In this document: positions 1 through 8,567 of the stretch, one piece after another | How positions within the stretch are numbered: the stretch's first letter is position 1 | Layout: every line of letters begins with the position of its first letter | Assembly: GCF_018069705.1 (NCBI RefSeq) | Contig: NZ_CP072943.1 | Span: 1,799,453 to 1,863,452, forward strand | Reading direction: 5' to 3' | From: Aminithiophilus ramosus | GTDB taxonomy: Bacteria; Synergistota; Synergistia; Synergistales; Aminithiophilaceae | Length of the DNA: 64,000 nucleotides | Translations under genes and position numbers: made by a program | The notes under the pieces: generated by a model | Databases searched by the model: none | Told to the model about the DNA's origin: nothing | What the model saw: the letters and a program-made list of their open reading frames with translations, nothing else

Positions 1-51
1 GGCCCCGAGATGAAAGTCAACATTCGTCAAAATCTTCCCGCCGCCCGACAC

Positions 52-82
52 AAAGGCCCTTCTCGGCAGAGAAGGGCCTTTT
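52..82. terminator. Rho-independent-like hairpin downstream of tRNA-Pro
   Basis: An inverted repeat with arms AAAGGCCCTTCTC and GAAGGGCCTTT around a short loop lies 11 bases beyond the 3' end of the tRNA, which is read leftwards. The stem is GC-rich. The run of T is longer on the + side (CCTTTT) than on the side used by the tRNA, so it may serve both strands. Confidence 0.6.
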
Positions 83-92
83 CCTGCTTGAT

Positions 93-170
93 TGGTCGGG
101 GCGAGAGGATTTGAACCTCCGGCCTCCTAGTCCCGAACCAGGCGCGCTAACCAGGCTGCGCTACGCCCCG
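93..170 (-). tRNA. tRNA-Pro (anticodon CGG)
   Basis: The reverse complement folds as a tRNA. The acceptor stem is CGGGGCG/CGCCCCG, followed by discriminator A and an encoded CCA at 93-95. The T arm carries GGTTCAAATCC. The anticodon stem CCTGG/CTAGG closes the 7-nt loop TTCGGGA, giving anticodon CGG. A single isolated tRNA reading the proline codon CCG is what a GC-rich genome needs. Confidence 0.9.
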
Positions 171-413
171 AACAGCAGAGATTGTAACACCCCTTCGGGA
201 GAGCGTCAACGCGCAGATAGGCCGGGGCAAGGCCGTTGCGGCATCTCTGACGTTTTGATTCGAACCAGAGCGGGGGTTTTGTTTACTTTTGCTCAGCGTT
301 GGAGTTGTCCCCCTATCGTTCATAGAGTATCATAACCATTAGGCAGATGTATGGTGCGCACTTGTGTTTCGAGTACACCATACAGGTTTTACCATCAACA
401 AGGGGGGATTATT

Positions 414-803
414 TTGAAGTGGTTGAAGGTGGATCCGGATAAGTGTGTCGGCTGCGGGACCTGCATGGAGACCTGCTCGACGACGTGGTTCAAGGAGAAC
501 AATCCCGCGCTCTCCCGAATCCAGGTCACGAAGAAGGACGAGGACCATTACGATCTGAACGCCTGCAACCAGTGCGGCACCTGCATCGACATGTGCCCTG
601 TCGGGGCTCTGGCCCGCGACGGCAACGGCATCATCCGCATGGACGAGAAGAAGTGCGTCGGCTGCCTCATGTGCGTCGGCTTCTGCCCGACGAAGAGCTT
701 CTTCTACCATGCCGCCAGGCGTCCCGAGCCTTTCAAGTGCATCGCCTGCGGGCTCTGCGTCAAGAAGTGCCCCGTCGAAGCCCTCGAAATCGTGACGGAA
801 TAA
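414..803 (+). CDS. Polyferredoxin-type 4Fe-4S protein, partner of AOR
   Basis: The 129-aa protein carries four complete CxxCxxCxxxC motifs, at Cys 11/14/17/21, 51/54/57/61, 81/84/87/91 and 109/112/115/119, so it can hold up to four [4Fe-4S] clusters. I place the start at TTG 414 because AGGGGGG lies 7 bases upstream and the protein then begins MKWLKVDPDKC. An upstream ATG at 351 has no ribosome site and would add an unlikely leader. The AOR gene follows after 26 bases. Small polyferredoxins of this kind carry electrons between the tungsten enzyme and soluble ferredoxin or another oxidoreductase. That role is inferred from the neighbour; the cluster motifs are seen directly. Confidence 0.88.
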   Translation: MKWLKVDPDKCVGCGTCMETCSTTWFKENNPALSRIQVTKKDEDHYDLNACNQCGTCIDMCPVGALARDGNGIIRMDEKKCVGCLMCVGFCPTKSFFYHAARRPEPFKCIACGLCVKKCPVEALEIVTE

Positions 804-829
804 GACGGGACAAAGGAGGTCACAGGGAA

Positions 830-3004
830 ATGACAAAGGAAATGAAGCTCATCGCCGAGTGGTCCTATTCGCCTTCCGAGGTCGTCAAGGGCTACGCGAA
901 TCAGACCCTATACGTCAACGTCGGCAAGCAGGAGTTCGCCGCCAGGCCCGTCTCGGAGGATATGAAACTCAAGTTCACCGGCGGTCGCGGTTTCGACCTC
1001 AAGCTCCTCTGGGACGCCGTCAACGAGAAGACCCGGTGGAACGATCCCGAGAACGAGATCGTCATTTCCGGCGGCCCCCTCTGCGGCACCACGCAGTACC
1101 CCGGCGCCGGCAAATTCTACGCCGCCTTCATCTCTCCCCTTTCGGACCAGACCTACGACAGCAACTCCGGCGGCCACTTCGGCCCCCTGTTGAAGCTCGC
1201 CGGTTTCGACGCCCTCGAGGTCCAGGGCAAGGCCGACAGGGACGTCGTCGTCGTCATCGACGGCGATGCCGCCAAGGTCCAGATCTTCGAATCCGCCTTC
1301 GACGACATCAACGCCTACACCATCACCGAAGAGCTCCACGAGATGTTCTCCGACGGCTCCAACGACGACAAGCGCTTCGTCTCCGTCATCTCCGCCGGCA
1401 AGGCCGCCGAGTCGAGCTACTGGGGCTGCCTCAACACCAGTTTCTGGGACATCCGCCGCAAGGTGGCCCGCCTGAAGCAGGCCGGTCGCGGCGGCGGCGG
1501 CACCATCCTCCGCGACAAGAAGATCGCCGCCCTCGTCGTCAGGAGCCACAAGCTCTCGGGCGACATCAACAAGGCCGTCGACATCCAGGTCCTCCAGGAT
1601 CGGGGCAACAAGCTCCACCGCGAGATCCACGATCTCGACGCCCAGCAGTGCCGGATGCGCACGGCCGGCACGCCCCACCTGAACGAGATCATGAACGAGT
1701 ACCATCTCCTGCCGACGCATAACTACAAGTTCGGCTCCCACAAGGACATCGACAACATCCGCTCCTCCGTCTACGAGAACCTCTTCACCCAGGGCATCCC
1801 CGACGGCTGCTGGTACGGCTGCTCCATGGCCTGCGCCAAGGCCGTCGACAACTACACGATCCAGACGGGCCCCTGCAAGGGCAAGGTCGTCACCGTCGAC
1901 GGCCCCGAGTACGAGACGGCCGTCTCCCTCGGATCCAACGTGGGCGTCTTCGATCCCCTCTGGACGATCGAGGGCAACTTCTACGCCGACCACTACGGCA
2001 TCGATACCATCTCCCTCGGCACGGGCCTTGCCTTCGTCTGCGAGTGCTACGAGAAGGGCTTCATCACCAAGGAGCACACGGGAGGCCTCGATCTTAACTT
2101 CGGCCGGGCCGCCGACCTGATGGAGCTCATCCACCGCATGGCCGAGGGCAAGGACGCGTTCGCCCTCGCCGTCGGCAAGGGCGTCCGCAAGATGAAGAAG
2201 ATCTTCTCCGAGCGCTATGGCGCCCCCTACGAGGAGATGGAGAAGTTCGGCATGGAGGGCCAGGGCGTCGAGGTCTCCGAGTACGTGCCGAAAGAGTCCG
2301 TCGCCCAGTGGGGCGGCTTCTTCCTCACCCTCAAGGGCCCCCAGCACGACGAGGCCTGGCTCATCTTCATGGACCGCGTCAACAAGCAGCTCCCCACCTT
2401 CGAGGACAAGGCCGAGGCCCTTCACTACTTCCCCAACTTCCGGACCTGGTTCTCTCTCGTGGGCCTCTGCAAGCTGCCCTGGAACGACGTCGAGCCCGCC
2501 GACAACGCCACCAAGCACCGCCCTCAGGACGCCGCCCGCGTCCCCGAGCACGTTCAGAACTACGTCGATATCTTCAACGCCGTCACGGGCCGCAACATCG
2601 ACAAGGAAGAGATCGTCACCATGTCGGAGCGCGTCTACAACTTCCAGCGCGTCTTCAACCTCCGCATGGGCAAGGGAACGCGGAAGGACCACAACATCCC
2701 CCTGCGGGCCCTGGGACCCGTCTATGCCGACGAGTGGGAGGCCCGCGCCGAGTACTACGACAACGAGCTGAAGAGCGCCGGCGTCGATCCCGCAGGACTT
2801 GCCGTCGAGGAGAAGATCGCCCGGCTCCAGAAGGCCCGCCTGGCCCAGTGGGAACAGCTCAAGGACACGGTCTACAAGCGTCGCGGCTGGGACCGCAACG
2901 GCATTCCGACGGTGAAGAAGCTCAAGGAGCTGGGCATGGATCTCCCCGAAGTGATCGCCGTCGTCGAGAAGCACGCCCGCCCCGAGGATCAGTGGCAGGA
3001 CTAG
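830..3004 (+). CDS. Aldehyde:ferredoxin oxidoreductase family tungstoenzyme
   Basis: This 724-aa protein begins at ATG 830 behind AAAGGAGGT. It has the AOR N-domain signature GGRGFDLKLLWD (residues 51-62), which surrounds the bispterin cofactor. Candidate [4Fe-4S] ligands are C327, C331 and C335 (a C-x3-C-x3-C spacing rather than the C-x2-C-x3-C of Pyrococcus AOR), with the distal Cys at C547 in SLVGLCKLPW. Characterised AORs are about 600 aa, so this one is about 120 aa longer. The family oxidises aldehydes to carboxylic acids with ferredoxin as acceptor, or the reverse, in the cytoplasm of anaerobes. The ferredoxin upstream and MoaD-like protein downstream support a dedicated complex. The substrate cannot be read from the sequence, but amino-acid-derived aldehydes are likely. 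Confidence 0.92.
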   Translation: MTKEMKLIAEWSYSPSEVVKGYANQTLYVNVGKQEFAARPVSEDMKLKFTGGRGFDLKLLWDAVNEKTRWNDPENEIVISGGPLCGTTQYPGAGKFYAAFISPLSDQTYDSNSGGHFGPLLKLAGFDALEVQGKADRDVVVVIDGDAAKVQIFESAFDDINAYTITEELHEMFSDGSNDDKRFVSVISAGKAAESSYWGCLNTSFWDIRRKVARLKQAGRGGGGTILRDKKIAALVVRSHKLSGDINKAVDIQVLQDRGNKLHREIHDLDAQQCRMRTAGTPHLNEIMNEYHLLPTHNYKFGSHKDIDNIRSSVYENLFTQGIPDGCWYGCSMACAKAVDNYTIQTGPCKGKVVTVDGPEYETAVSLGSNVGVFDPLWTIEGNFYADHYGIDTISLGTGLAFVCECYEKGFITKEHTGGLDLNFGRAADLMELIHRMAEGKDAFALAVGKGVRKMKKIFSERYGAPYEEMEKFGMEGQGVEVSEYVPKESVAQWGGFFLTLKGPQHDEAWLIFMDRVNKQLPTFEDKAEALHYFPNFRTWFSLVGLCKLPWNDVEPADNATKHRPQDAARVPEHVQNYVDIFNAVTGRNIDKEEIVTMSERVYNFQRVFNLRMGKGTRKDHNIPLRALGPVYADEWEARAEYYDNELKSAGVDPAGLAVEEKIARLQKARLAQWEQLKDTVYKRRGWDRNGIPTVKKLKELGMDLPEVIAVVEKHARPEDQWQD

Positions 3005-3005
3005 C

Positions 3006-3203
3006 ATGATCACCGTCAACGGCGAAGGGCTGGCCTGGCAGGAAGGATTGACGGTCCGCGACATCATCGGGATCAAGAGGTTCACCTTTCCCCTGCTGGC
3101 CGTCTGGATCGACGACAGCCCCGTTCCGCGGGACGCCTTCGACTCGACGGCGGTGCCCGACGGCGCGACGGTTCAGATCATCCACATGATCAGCGGAGGA
3201 TAA
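3006..3203 (+). CDS. MoaD/ThiS-like ubiquitin-fold small protein
   Basis: This 65-aa protein starts one base after the AOR stop codon, which implies translational coupling; no separate ribosome site is clear. It ends in ISGG, the Gly-Gly tail that MoaD/ThiS proteins use as a thiocarboxylate sulfur carrier. The pattern VPDGATVQIIHMISGG matches the family's C-terminal strand. It may be a sulfur donor for the tungstopterin of the adjacent AOR or a structural subunit. No MoaE-like partner is present here. Confidence 0.8.
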   Translation: MITVNGEGLAWQEGLTVRDIIGIKRFTFPLLAVWIDDSPVPRDAFDSTAVPDGATVQIIHMISGG

Positions 3204-3209
3204 ATCCGA

Positions 3210-3261
3210 AGGACTAAAAGGCGAGGAAGGCCGATATCGGCCTTCCTCGCCTTTTAGTCCT
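3210..3261. terminator. 52-bp perfect palindrome between convergent genes
   Basis: A perfect inverted repeat with 26-bp arms and no spacer (centre CCGAT|ATCGG) begins 7 bases after the moaD-like stop codon. It ends 51 bases before the end of the convergent gene at 3312. Neither side has a T-tract. It most likely terminates both transcripts. Confidence 0.7.
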
Positions 3262-3311
3262 CGACTCCCTCTCCGGCAACGGCTTCCCGCCGAAGAGCTT
3301 CACCTGCGTCC

Positions 3312-3929
3312 CTAAAGGCCTTCGTCGCTGCACAGCCCCCGGAGGTGATTTTTCCCCTCCCACTTCCAGGGAGTGCCCTCGGCCTCTCGGGGAGCGCCGA
3401 CGGGGACTTCCGTCCACCCCCAGGGGGTGACGAGAAGGAAGCGGAGTTCCACGCCTTGGGCGGCCAGCGCTTTGACGTGAGGGATGTAGTGGATCACTTC
3501 CCCCAGGTGCCAGCTGTCGCCCACGAGCCAGATGCGCTTGCAGTTGGGCCGGCCGAAAAGGGCTCCATGATCGACGGCCAGACGCAGACCTTCTTCGAAA
3601 TCGATGGGACCGAGACAGAGGACGACGGCCTCGGGACATCCCTGAGGGCTCTCGACGGAGGGGAGCAGGTCGGCTCTGTTTCCGAGCCACTCGAGGCGGG
3701 CCGTCAGGCCGTCCATATCGCCCTGAAAAACGCGCTCTCCGTAGCTGAGAAAGCCCTCGTCGACGGGAGCAAGGGCCTCCCCCGAGAGAGCCGATTCCAT
3801 CCACTCCTGGATCTGACAGACGAGCTCCAGGAGGAAATCGGGGTAATCGGGACCTTCCATGGCCTTGAGAACTTTTTCGATCGTCCATTCCCTGTCCTTG
3901 TCGCGGTCGCGGTGCTGGCGTTTCGGCAT
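3312..3929 (-). CDS. Hypothetical protein
   Basis: I do not recognise this 205-aa protein. It starts at ATG 3929 behind GGGGAGGTG. The N-terminus is highly charged (MPKRQHRDRDKDREW) and there is no signal peptide or clear membrane segment. The middle shows alternating hydrophobic strands (ECPEAVVLCLGPIDF-like and KRIWLVGDSWHLG segments), which suggests an alpha/beta fold of the kind that compares or stores values. It is transcribed convergently with the AOR operon and divergently from the isochorismatase-like gene. Its reality is supported by codon-like composition and a good ribosome site. Confidence 0.6.
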   Translation of the reverse strand: MPKRQHRDRDKDREWTIEKVLKAMEGPDYPDFLLELVCQIQEWMESALSGEALAPVDEGFLSYGERVFQGDMDGLTARLEWLGNRADLLPSVESPQGCPEAVVLCLGPIDFEEGLRLAVDHGALFGRPNCKRIWLVGDSWHLGEVIHYIPHVKALAAQGVELRFLLVTPWGWTEVPVGAPREAEGTPWKWEGKNHLRGLCSDEGL

Positions 3930-4024
3930 GACGATTCACCTCCCCTGTCCAATCTTTGGGCGGCCTGAGCATAGCACAAAAAATTGGGAATCGCCATGAG
4001 GTCCTCTTCGGAGGGGGAAGAACG

Positions 4025-4030
4025 TATAAT
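4025..4030 (+). promoter_or_regulatory. Candidate -10 box (TATAAT)
   Basis: A perfect TATAAT lies 30 bases upstream of the isochorismatase-like start, in a short AT-richer gap between divergent genes. The expected -35 position (about 4002-4007) is poor, so this is a -10 call only. Confidence 0.4.
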
Positions 4031-4059
4031 AAGGACACGTGAAAGGAGAGGTGAATGCC

Positions 4060-4614
4060 ATGAGACCCTTCATCATCGACGCCGAGAAGGCGATCCTCCT
4101 CGTCGTCGACGTCCAGGAGAAGCTCATCCCCCTCGTCGCCGACTCCGAGACCGTGGAGAACAGGATCGCCATCCTCGCCCGGGCGGCCGAGATGCTCCAC
4201 CTTCCCGTCAAGATGACGGAGCAGTATCCCCGAGGTCTGGGATCGACGACGGAGCCCGTCGCCTCCTCCCTCTCACGGGAATGGCGACGCTTCGAAAAGA
4301 CCCATTTCTCCTGCTATGCGGAAGAGGGGTTCGCCGAGTATCTCTCCGAACCCGGCAGAGATCAGATCATCGTCTGCGGCGTCGAGGCCCACATCTGCGT
4401 CCTCGCCACCGTCATGGAGCTGCTGGAGCGCGACTACCGCGTCATCGTCGCCGCCGATGCCGTGAGCAGCCGTCAGGAGGAACACCGCAACCTGGCCCTC
4501 GACGCCATGAGCCGGGCCGGAGCTCTCGTCGTGCCCATGGAAACCGTCGTCTATCAGATGCTGAAGCGGTCCGGAACGGTCCCGTTCAAGGCCCTCCTGG
4601 CCTATTTCCGCTGA
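4060..4614 (+). CDS. Isochorismatase-family cysteine hydrolase
   Basis: This 184-aa protein has the family's catalytic triad: D17 in VVDVQEK, K80 in FEKTHFS and C113 in GVEAHICVLA. Its length fits the single-domain YcaC/nicotinamidase-like group. The start at ATG 4060 sits behind AAAGGAGAG. An in-frame GTG at 4039 lies upstream of that ribosome site and is rejected. The reaction in this family is hydrolysis of an amide, isochorismate or related bond; the substrate is unknown here. The next gene follows within 6 bases and malic enzyme overlaps that, so the three are co-transcribed. Confidence 0.88.
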   Translation: MRPFIIDAEKAILLVVDVQEKLIPLVADSETVENRIAILARAAEMLHLPVKMTEQYPRGLGSTTEPVASSLSREWRRFEKTHFSCYAEEGFAEYLSEPGRDQIIVCGVEAHICVLATVMELLERDYRVIVAADAVSSRQEEHRNLALDAMSRAGALVVPMETVVYQMLKRSGTVPFKALLAYFR

Positions 4615-4619
4615 AGGAG

Positions 4620-5501
4620 GTGACGGCAACGCCTCAGGACAGCCTCTATCCGCGACGTTTCATCCGCTTCCTCGGCACGGCCGGTGCCCGTTTCACCATC
4701 ATGCGTCAGCTCAGGGCCTCGGGAGGAATCTGGGTCGGCCTCGGCGATCAGGCCTTCGTCATCGATCCCGGCCCCGGCTCCCTGGTCCGGATCTGCGAGG
4801 CGACGCCCCCTCTGGACGTTCTCGACCTCGCGGCTCTCCTCCTGACCCACCGTCACATCGATCACAGCACGGACCTGAACGTCCTCGCAGAGGCGATGGT
4901 CGAAGGCGGCTTCCGCCGCCACGGTCACGTGGTCCTGCCGCGGGACGGACGGGACGTCTGCTGCCTCCTCCCCTATCTTCAGGAGAAGATCGAGGCCCTC
5001 CATATCTGGGAGGAGGGACAAACGATCGCCCTCCCCGGAGGGGTGACCGTCGAGGGCACGCCTCTCACCCACCACCATGTCGACTGCTTCGGCTTCACCC
5101 TCCAGATCCCGGGCCTCGCCCCCCTGGGGCTCGTCAGCGATACCCGATTCGAAGAGCGATGGGTCGATTTCTACCGTTCCTGCCCCCTGCTGATCGTCAA
5201 CATGACCTTCGCCCATCACCGCGAGGGGATCGACCATCTCTGTCCCGCAGACGTCGCCACGCTCATCGCGAGGCTGGCCCCCAAGCGGGTGATTCTCACG
5301 CACCTCGGCCGCGGCGTCCTGGAGGAGGGTCCGGAGGCGATCGCCCGTGACCTCTCGCGGCCGGGAACGGAAGTGACAGCCGCCACCGACGGAATGGTCA
5401 TCGACCTGGAATCGCTGGAGATCGTCGATCCCTCCCTGTCCCCGGTGACGACGCTTTCGGGAACCGTTCCCATTCCCTTTCTCAAGGAGGGTCTTTCGTG
5501 A
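4620..5501 (+). CDS. Metallo-beta-lactamase fold hydrolase
   Basis: The protein of about 293 aa carries the HxHxDH metal site as HRHIDH (about residues 77-82), plus later histidines in LTHHHVD and ILTHLGRG. It resembles RNase Z/ComEC-like 'SGGIWV...IDPGPGS' MBL proteins that act on phosphodiester or ester bonds. The start is uncertain. GTG 4620 overlaps the end of the AAGGAGG motif at 4614-4620, so initiation may depend on coupling to the upstream stop, or may use a weaker codon just downstream. The stop overlaps the malic enzyme GTG (GTGA), so translation of the two is coupled. Confidence 0.85.
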   Translation: MTATPQDSLYPRRFIRFLGTAGARFTIMRQLRASGGIWVGLGDQAFVIDPGPGSLVRICEATPPLDVLDLAALLLTHRHIDHSTDLNVLAEAMVEGGFRRHGHVVLPRDGRDVCCLLPYLQEKIEALHIWEEGQTIALPGGVTVEGTPLTHHHVDCFGFTLQIPGLAPLGLVSDTRFEERWVDFYRSCPLLIVNMTFAHHREGIDHLCPADVATLIARLAPKRVILTHLGRGVLEEGPEAIARDLSRPGTEVTAATDGMVIDLESLEIVDPSLSPVTTLSGTVPIPFLKEGLS

Positions 5502-6745
5502 CTATCGATCGTTTGCGCGCTTTGGAAATGCACAGAAGGGCACGAGGCAAGATCGGCATTTTCCCGACGATCAACGTCCGCAACGAGGAGGAGCTTGGGT
5601 TGGCCTACCTTCCGGGCAGCGTCGCCCCCTCTCTGGCCATCGAAGAGGAACCGGCCCTGAGTTTCGAGCTGACGGGCAAGGGGAACCGCATCGCCGTCGT
5701 CACCGATGGATCGGCCATCACGGGGCTGGGCGACATCTCGGCCCTGGCCTCCCTGCCCGCCCTGGAGGGCAAGAGCCTTCTCTACAAGCTTTTCGGAGAC
5801 ATCGACGCCATTCCCATCGCCCTCGACAGCAAAATCACCGACGACATCATCTATGCCACGCAACTCATCGCTCCGGCCTTCGGGGCCATCGCCCTCGACG
5901 ACATCGCCGCGCCGCGGACCTTTTCCGTCCTCCGCGAGCTTCGAAACCGCCTTGCCCTCCCCGTCTTCGCCGACGACGAGCAGGGCATGGCCGTCGTCGT
6001 CTGTGCCGCCCTCCACAACGCCCTGACCGTGACGGAGCGCGACAGGGCCTCCTGCCGCGTCGTCGTCTGCGGCGCCGGGGCGACGGGCGTCGCCGTGACT
6101 CACCTTCTGCTGAAGGCAGGCCTCACCGACATCGTCGTCCTTAACAGCACGGGCATCCTGGGGCCGGAGAACGCCGTGATGGACCACGTCCAGGAGGAAA
6201 TGGCCGCCAGGACCAATCCCCGCGGGGTCAAGGGCGGACTGGCCGAGGCCATCAAGGGGGCCCACGCCTTCATCGGTCTCTCCCGAGGCTCCATCCTCTC
6301 GGCCTCCATGGTCCGGACCATGGCCCCGTCGCCCATCCTCTTCCCCCTGGCCCTGCCCGACCCGGAAATCTCGCCCGAAGAGGCCGCCGCCGCCGGAGCC
6401 GCCGTCATCGGCACGGGACTGTACGATTACGACAACGTCCTCCAAAGCCTGCAGGCCTTTCCGGGCATCATGCGGGGCGTCCTCGACGTCCAGGCGACGA
6501 TGGTCTCCGACGGCATGCTTCTGGCCGCCGCCCTGGCCCTGGCCGACACTGTCGACCGGAGAAGGCTCTCGGCGCGGGCCATCGTTCCCGAGCTCTTCTC
6601 CGAAGAGGTGACGCCCCGCATCGCCGAGGCCGTCGCCCAAAAGGCCATCGAAGAGGGCCATGCGCGCCTTCTCCTGCCTCCGAGCCATGTCTACGAGCGA
6701 TCCTGGCAGCGTCTCTACGGCAACTCGCGGCGCAAGAGCCATTAG
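5498..6745 (+). CDS. NAD(P)-dependent malic enzyme
   Basis: The 415-aa protein matches short bacterial malic enzymes. It shows the N-terminal VVTDGSAITGLGDI motif, the divalent-metal segment FADDEQGMAVVV (FHDDQQGTA in most relatives) and a nucleotide-binding GAGATGVAV at about residue 191. It decarboxylates malate to pyruvate with reduction of NAD(P). GTG 5498 is preceded by AAGGAGGG and overlaps the upstream stop. The substitution of Met for Thr in the DEQGM motif is unusual but lies outside the metal ligands. The stop codon's last base is the first base of a 60-bp palindrome. Confidence 0.92.
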   Translation: MTIDRLRALEMHRRARGKIGIFPTINVRNEEELGLAYLPGSVAPSLAIEEEPALSFELTGKGNRIAVVTDGSAITGLGDISALASLPALEGKSLLYKLFGDIDAIPIALDSKITDDIIYATQLIAPAFGAIALDDIAAPRTFSVLRELRNRLALPVFADDEQGMAVVVCAALHNALTVTERDRASCRVVVCGAGATGVAVTHLLLKAGLTDIVVLNSTGILGPENAVMDHVQEEMAARTNPRGVKGGLAEAIKGAHAFIGLSRGSILSASMVRTMAPSPILFPLALPDPEISPEEAAAAGAAVIGTGLYDYDNVLQSLQAFPGIMRGVLDVQATMVSDGMLLAAALALADTVDRRRLSARAIVPELFSEEVTPRIAEAVAQKAIEEGHARLLLPPSHVYERSWQRLYGNSRRKSH

Positions 6746-6804
6746 CCTCATCGCAAAGGCAGAGCCCCTTCCGGCCGGAAGGGGCTCTGCCTTTGCGATG
6801 AGGC
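6745..6804. terminator. 60-bp perfect palindrome between convergent genes
   Basis: A perfect inverted repeat with 30-bp arms and no spacer (centre CCGG|CCGG) fills the whole gap between the malic enzyme stop and the stop of the convergent gene at 6807. There is no T-tract on either side. Confidence 0.7.
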
Positions 6805-6806
6805 CC

Positions 6807-7370
6807 CTACCACCAGAGCCGCGAGAGGAGAAGGGCCGTCGCCGCCAGCGTGACCCATAGAGAGTGGCGCTCGCTCCGCCAGAGGACGGTCCCGTCGAAG
6901 GGGCCTCGCCGACGTTCGGGCCCGGGAATCCGCAGGGGGAGCAGCATGGGCGTCGTCGCCTTGAAGAGGCGGAAGGCGTCGCCGAAACGCTCTTCGAGGA
7001 AGGCCTCCTCGTGAGGAATGATGAGGAGAGGGTAGATGACGGTGAAAGAGACCAGGAAGAGCCCCACTCCCGCGCACCGCGCCGAAAGGGACCAGCCGAG
7101 CCCCATGAGGCCGTTGGCCAGGTAAAGAGGGTTGCGAACCCAGCCGTAGGGGCCCCAGGTGACGAGACGATCGGCCTTCACTTCCTCCCCGCGGTAAAGA
7201 CCGATCGACCCGGCCGCCCAGAAGCGCAGGAGCTGACCGACGAAGACGAGGGACAGTCCCAGCCCGAGGCTGAAACCATTCGGCTCGGCCAGGGCCAGGA
7301 GGAGAAGGAAAAGCCCCGTCCAGAGCCCGCCCCTCATCTTGAAGGCCCAGGCGCGAAGGGATTCAGGCAT
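6807..7370 (-). CDS. Isoprenylcysteine/phospholipid methyltransferase-like membrane protein
   Basis: The 187-aa protein has about five hydrophobic segments. It carries the PEMT/ICMT motif region, with GPYGWVRNPLYLAN followed by PHEEAFLEERFGDAF, which in this family binds S-adenosylmethionine and lines the active site at the membrane face. The start at ATG 7370 overlaps the end of the upstream flippase-like gene (stop at 7363), so the two form an operon. The methyl acceptor is unknown; the neighbour suggests a lipid. Annotation as ICMT-family is secure, exact function is not. Confidence 0.8.
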   Translation of the reverse strand: MPESLRAWAFKMRGGLWTGLFLLLLALAEPNGFSLGLGLSLVFVGQLLRFWAAGSIGLYRGEEVKADRLVTWGPYGWVRNPLYLANGLMGLGWSLSARCAGVGLFLVSFTVIYPLLIIPHEEAFLEERFGDAFRLFKATTPMLLPLRIPGPERRRGPFDGTVLWRSERHSLWVTLAATALLLSRLWW

Positions 7371-8400
7371 CTTTTTTCGCTCCCAGAAGCTCATCGGCCA
7401 ACCCCCAGCCCAGAAGGCGGAGGGCGACGAAGGCGCCGAGGCCGATGGCGATATATTCGGTGAAGAAACGCCAGCCGATGGCCATGACGCCGGCCATGTT
7501 CCAGGGAACGAGGAGGCGGAAGAGGATCGCTCCCCCCCCCTCGGCGACGCCGCTGCCGCCCGGCGTGGGGACAAAATAAAGGACGAAGAGGAAGAGAGCC
7601 TGGGCCATCAGGGCCTGGGCGTAGTGGCAGGGCAGGGAGACAGACCAGATGAGGATGGGGAGGACGGAGAAGATAAGGAAAAGGTGCAGGACGGAGCAGA
7701 AGACGGCAAAGGCGAAATGGTATTTCCCCGTCGAGAAGAAGAGGCGGAAGTTTTCGCCGTAATTGTCGATCTCGCGATTGATGCGGCGGACCGTTCTGAG
7801 GACGGCCCGAGGCTTGACGAAGCCCAGGCGCTTCAGGAGAAGCGTCAGAGCCGTCCCGAGACGTTTCACGAGCTGCGGCCTGACGAGGCTCAGGACGACG
7901 AGCGTCCAGGTCAGGACGACGAAGAGGACGACGTAGGAAAAGATACCCTGCATGAGATGCTGGCCCGAGAGAAATTCCGGCGTCGTCACGATGGCGACGG
8001 GAACGACGAGGCCGAGGATGAAGAGGGTCAGCAGGGTCCGCGTCAGGGTGATGGCGACGCCCTTGCCGATGGGCACGTCGTTCCGGTAGAGCATGTAGAC
8101 CTGGAAAGGGCCGCCTCCGCTCTGCATGGGCGTTATGGCCGAGCCGAAATAGTTGAGGAAGGTGAGCTCCACGCCGAGTCGGAAGCCGATATGCTCGTCG
8201 GCGGCCCGGGAGAGGGCGCAGAAACGGAGGGCATCGACGGACCAGGCCGCCACCATGAGGACCAGGACGAGGAAAAGCCCTCGAGGCTTGGCGGAGAGGA
8301 GAAGATCGACGGTGAAGCGGTCGGCGCTGGAGGCGAGGACCGCTCCGCTGACGGCGAGGGAGATGCCCACGAAGAGGGCGATTCCTTTACGAACGGACAA
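7363..8400 (-). CDS. LPG synthase TM-region/UPF0104 flippase-like membrane protein
   Basis: The 345-aa integral membrane protein has about eight hydrophobic helices. It carries the UPF0104 signatures: the early 'NYFGSAITPMQSGGGPFQVYML' region and the late 'VPTPGGSGVAEGG' motif. The family includes the transmembrane (flippase) half of MprF. The catalytic lysyl-transferase half is absent here, so this is a stand-alone translocase-like protein. I choose TTG 8400, which sits 9 bases after GGGAGG; an ATG at 8408 is out of frame. It overlaps the methyltransferase-like gene downstream. Confidence 0.85.
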   Translation of the reverse strand: MSVRKGIALFVGISLAVSGAVLASSADRFTVDLLLSAKPRGLFLVLVLMVAAWSVDALRFCALSRAADEHIGFRLGVELTFLNYFGSAITPMQSGGGPFQVYMLYRNDVPIGKGVAITLTRTLLTLFILGLVVPVAIVTTPEFLSGQHLMQGIFSYVVLFVVLTWTLVVLSLVRPQLVKRLGTALTLLLKRLGFVKPRAVLRTVRRINREIDNYGENFRLFFSTGKYHFAFAVFCSVLHLFLIFSVLPILIWSVSLPCHYAQALMAQALFLFVLYFVPTPGGSGVAEGGGAILFRLLVPWNMAGVMAIGWRFFTEYIAIGLGAFVALRLLGWGLADELLGAKKDA

Positions 8401-8567
8401 GGAGACATTCCTCCCGGGGGTTCAATCTGGGGCGTATCGAGGCCGAGGCCAGGGTGGCGAAAAGGGGAACCCGCGACGCGGCGAGGACGGAGCCACCTCC
8501 TCTCGCCGCGGGGAGAAGGCGGAACGGGAAGGGGCTTCCGCCCTCTCGGCGGGACGACGCCGGAGAG

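Noticed and set aside
908-3085. 725-codon open frame on the minus strand opposite AOR
   Set aside because: Antisense shadow of a recognised enzyme with repetitive Leu/Val/Asp/Gly text and no domain.
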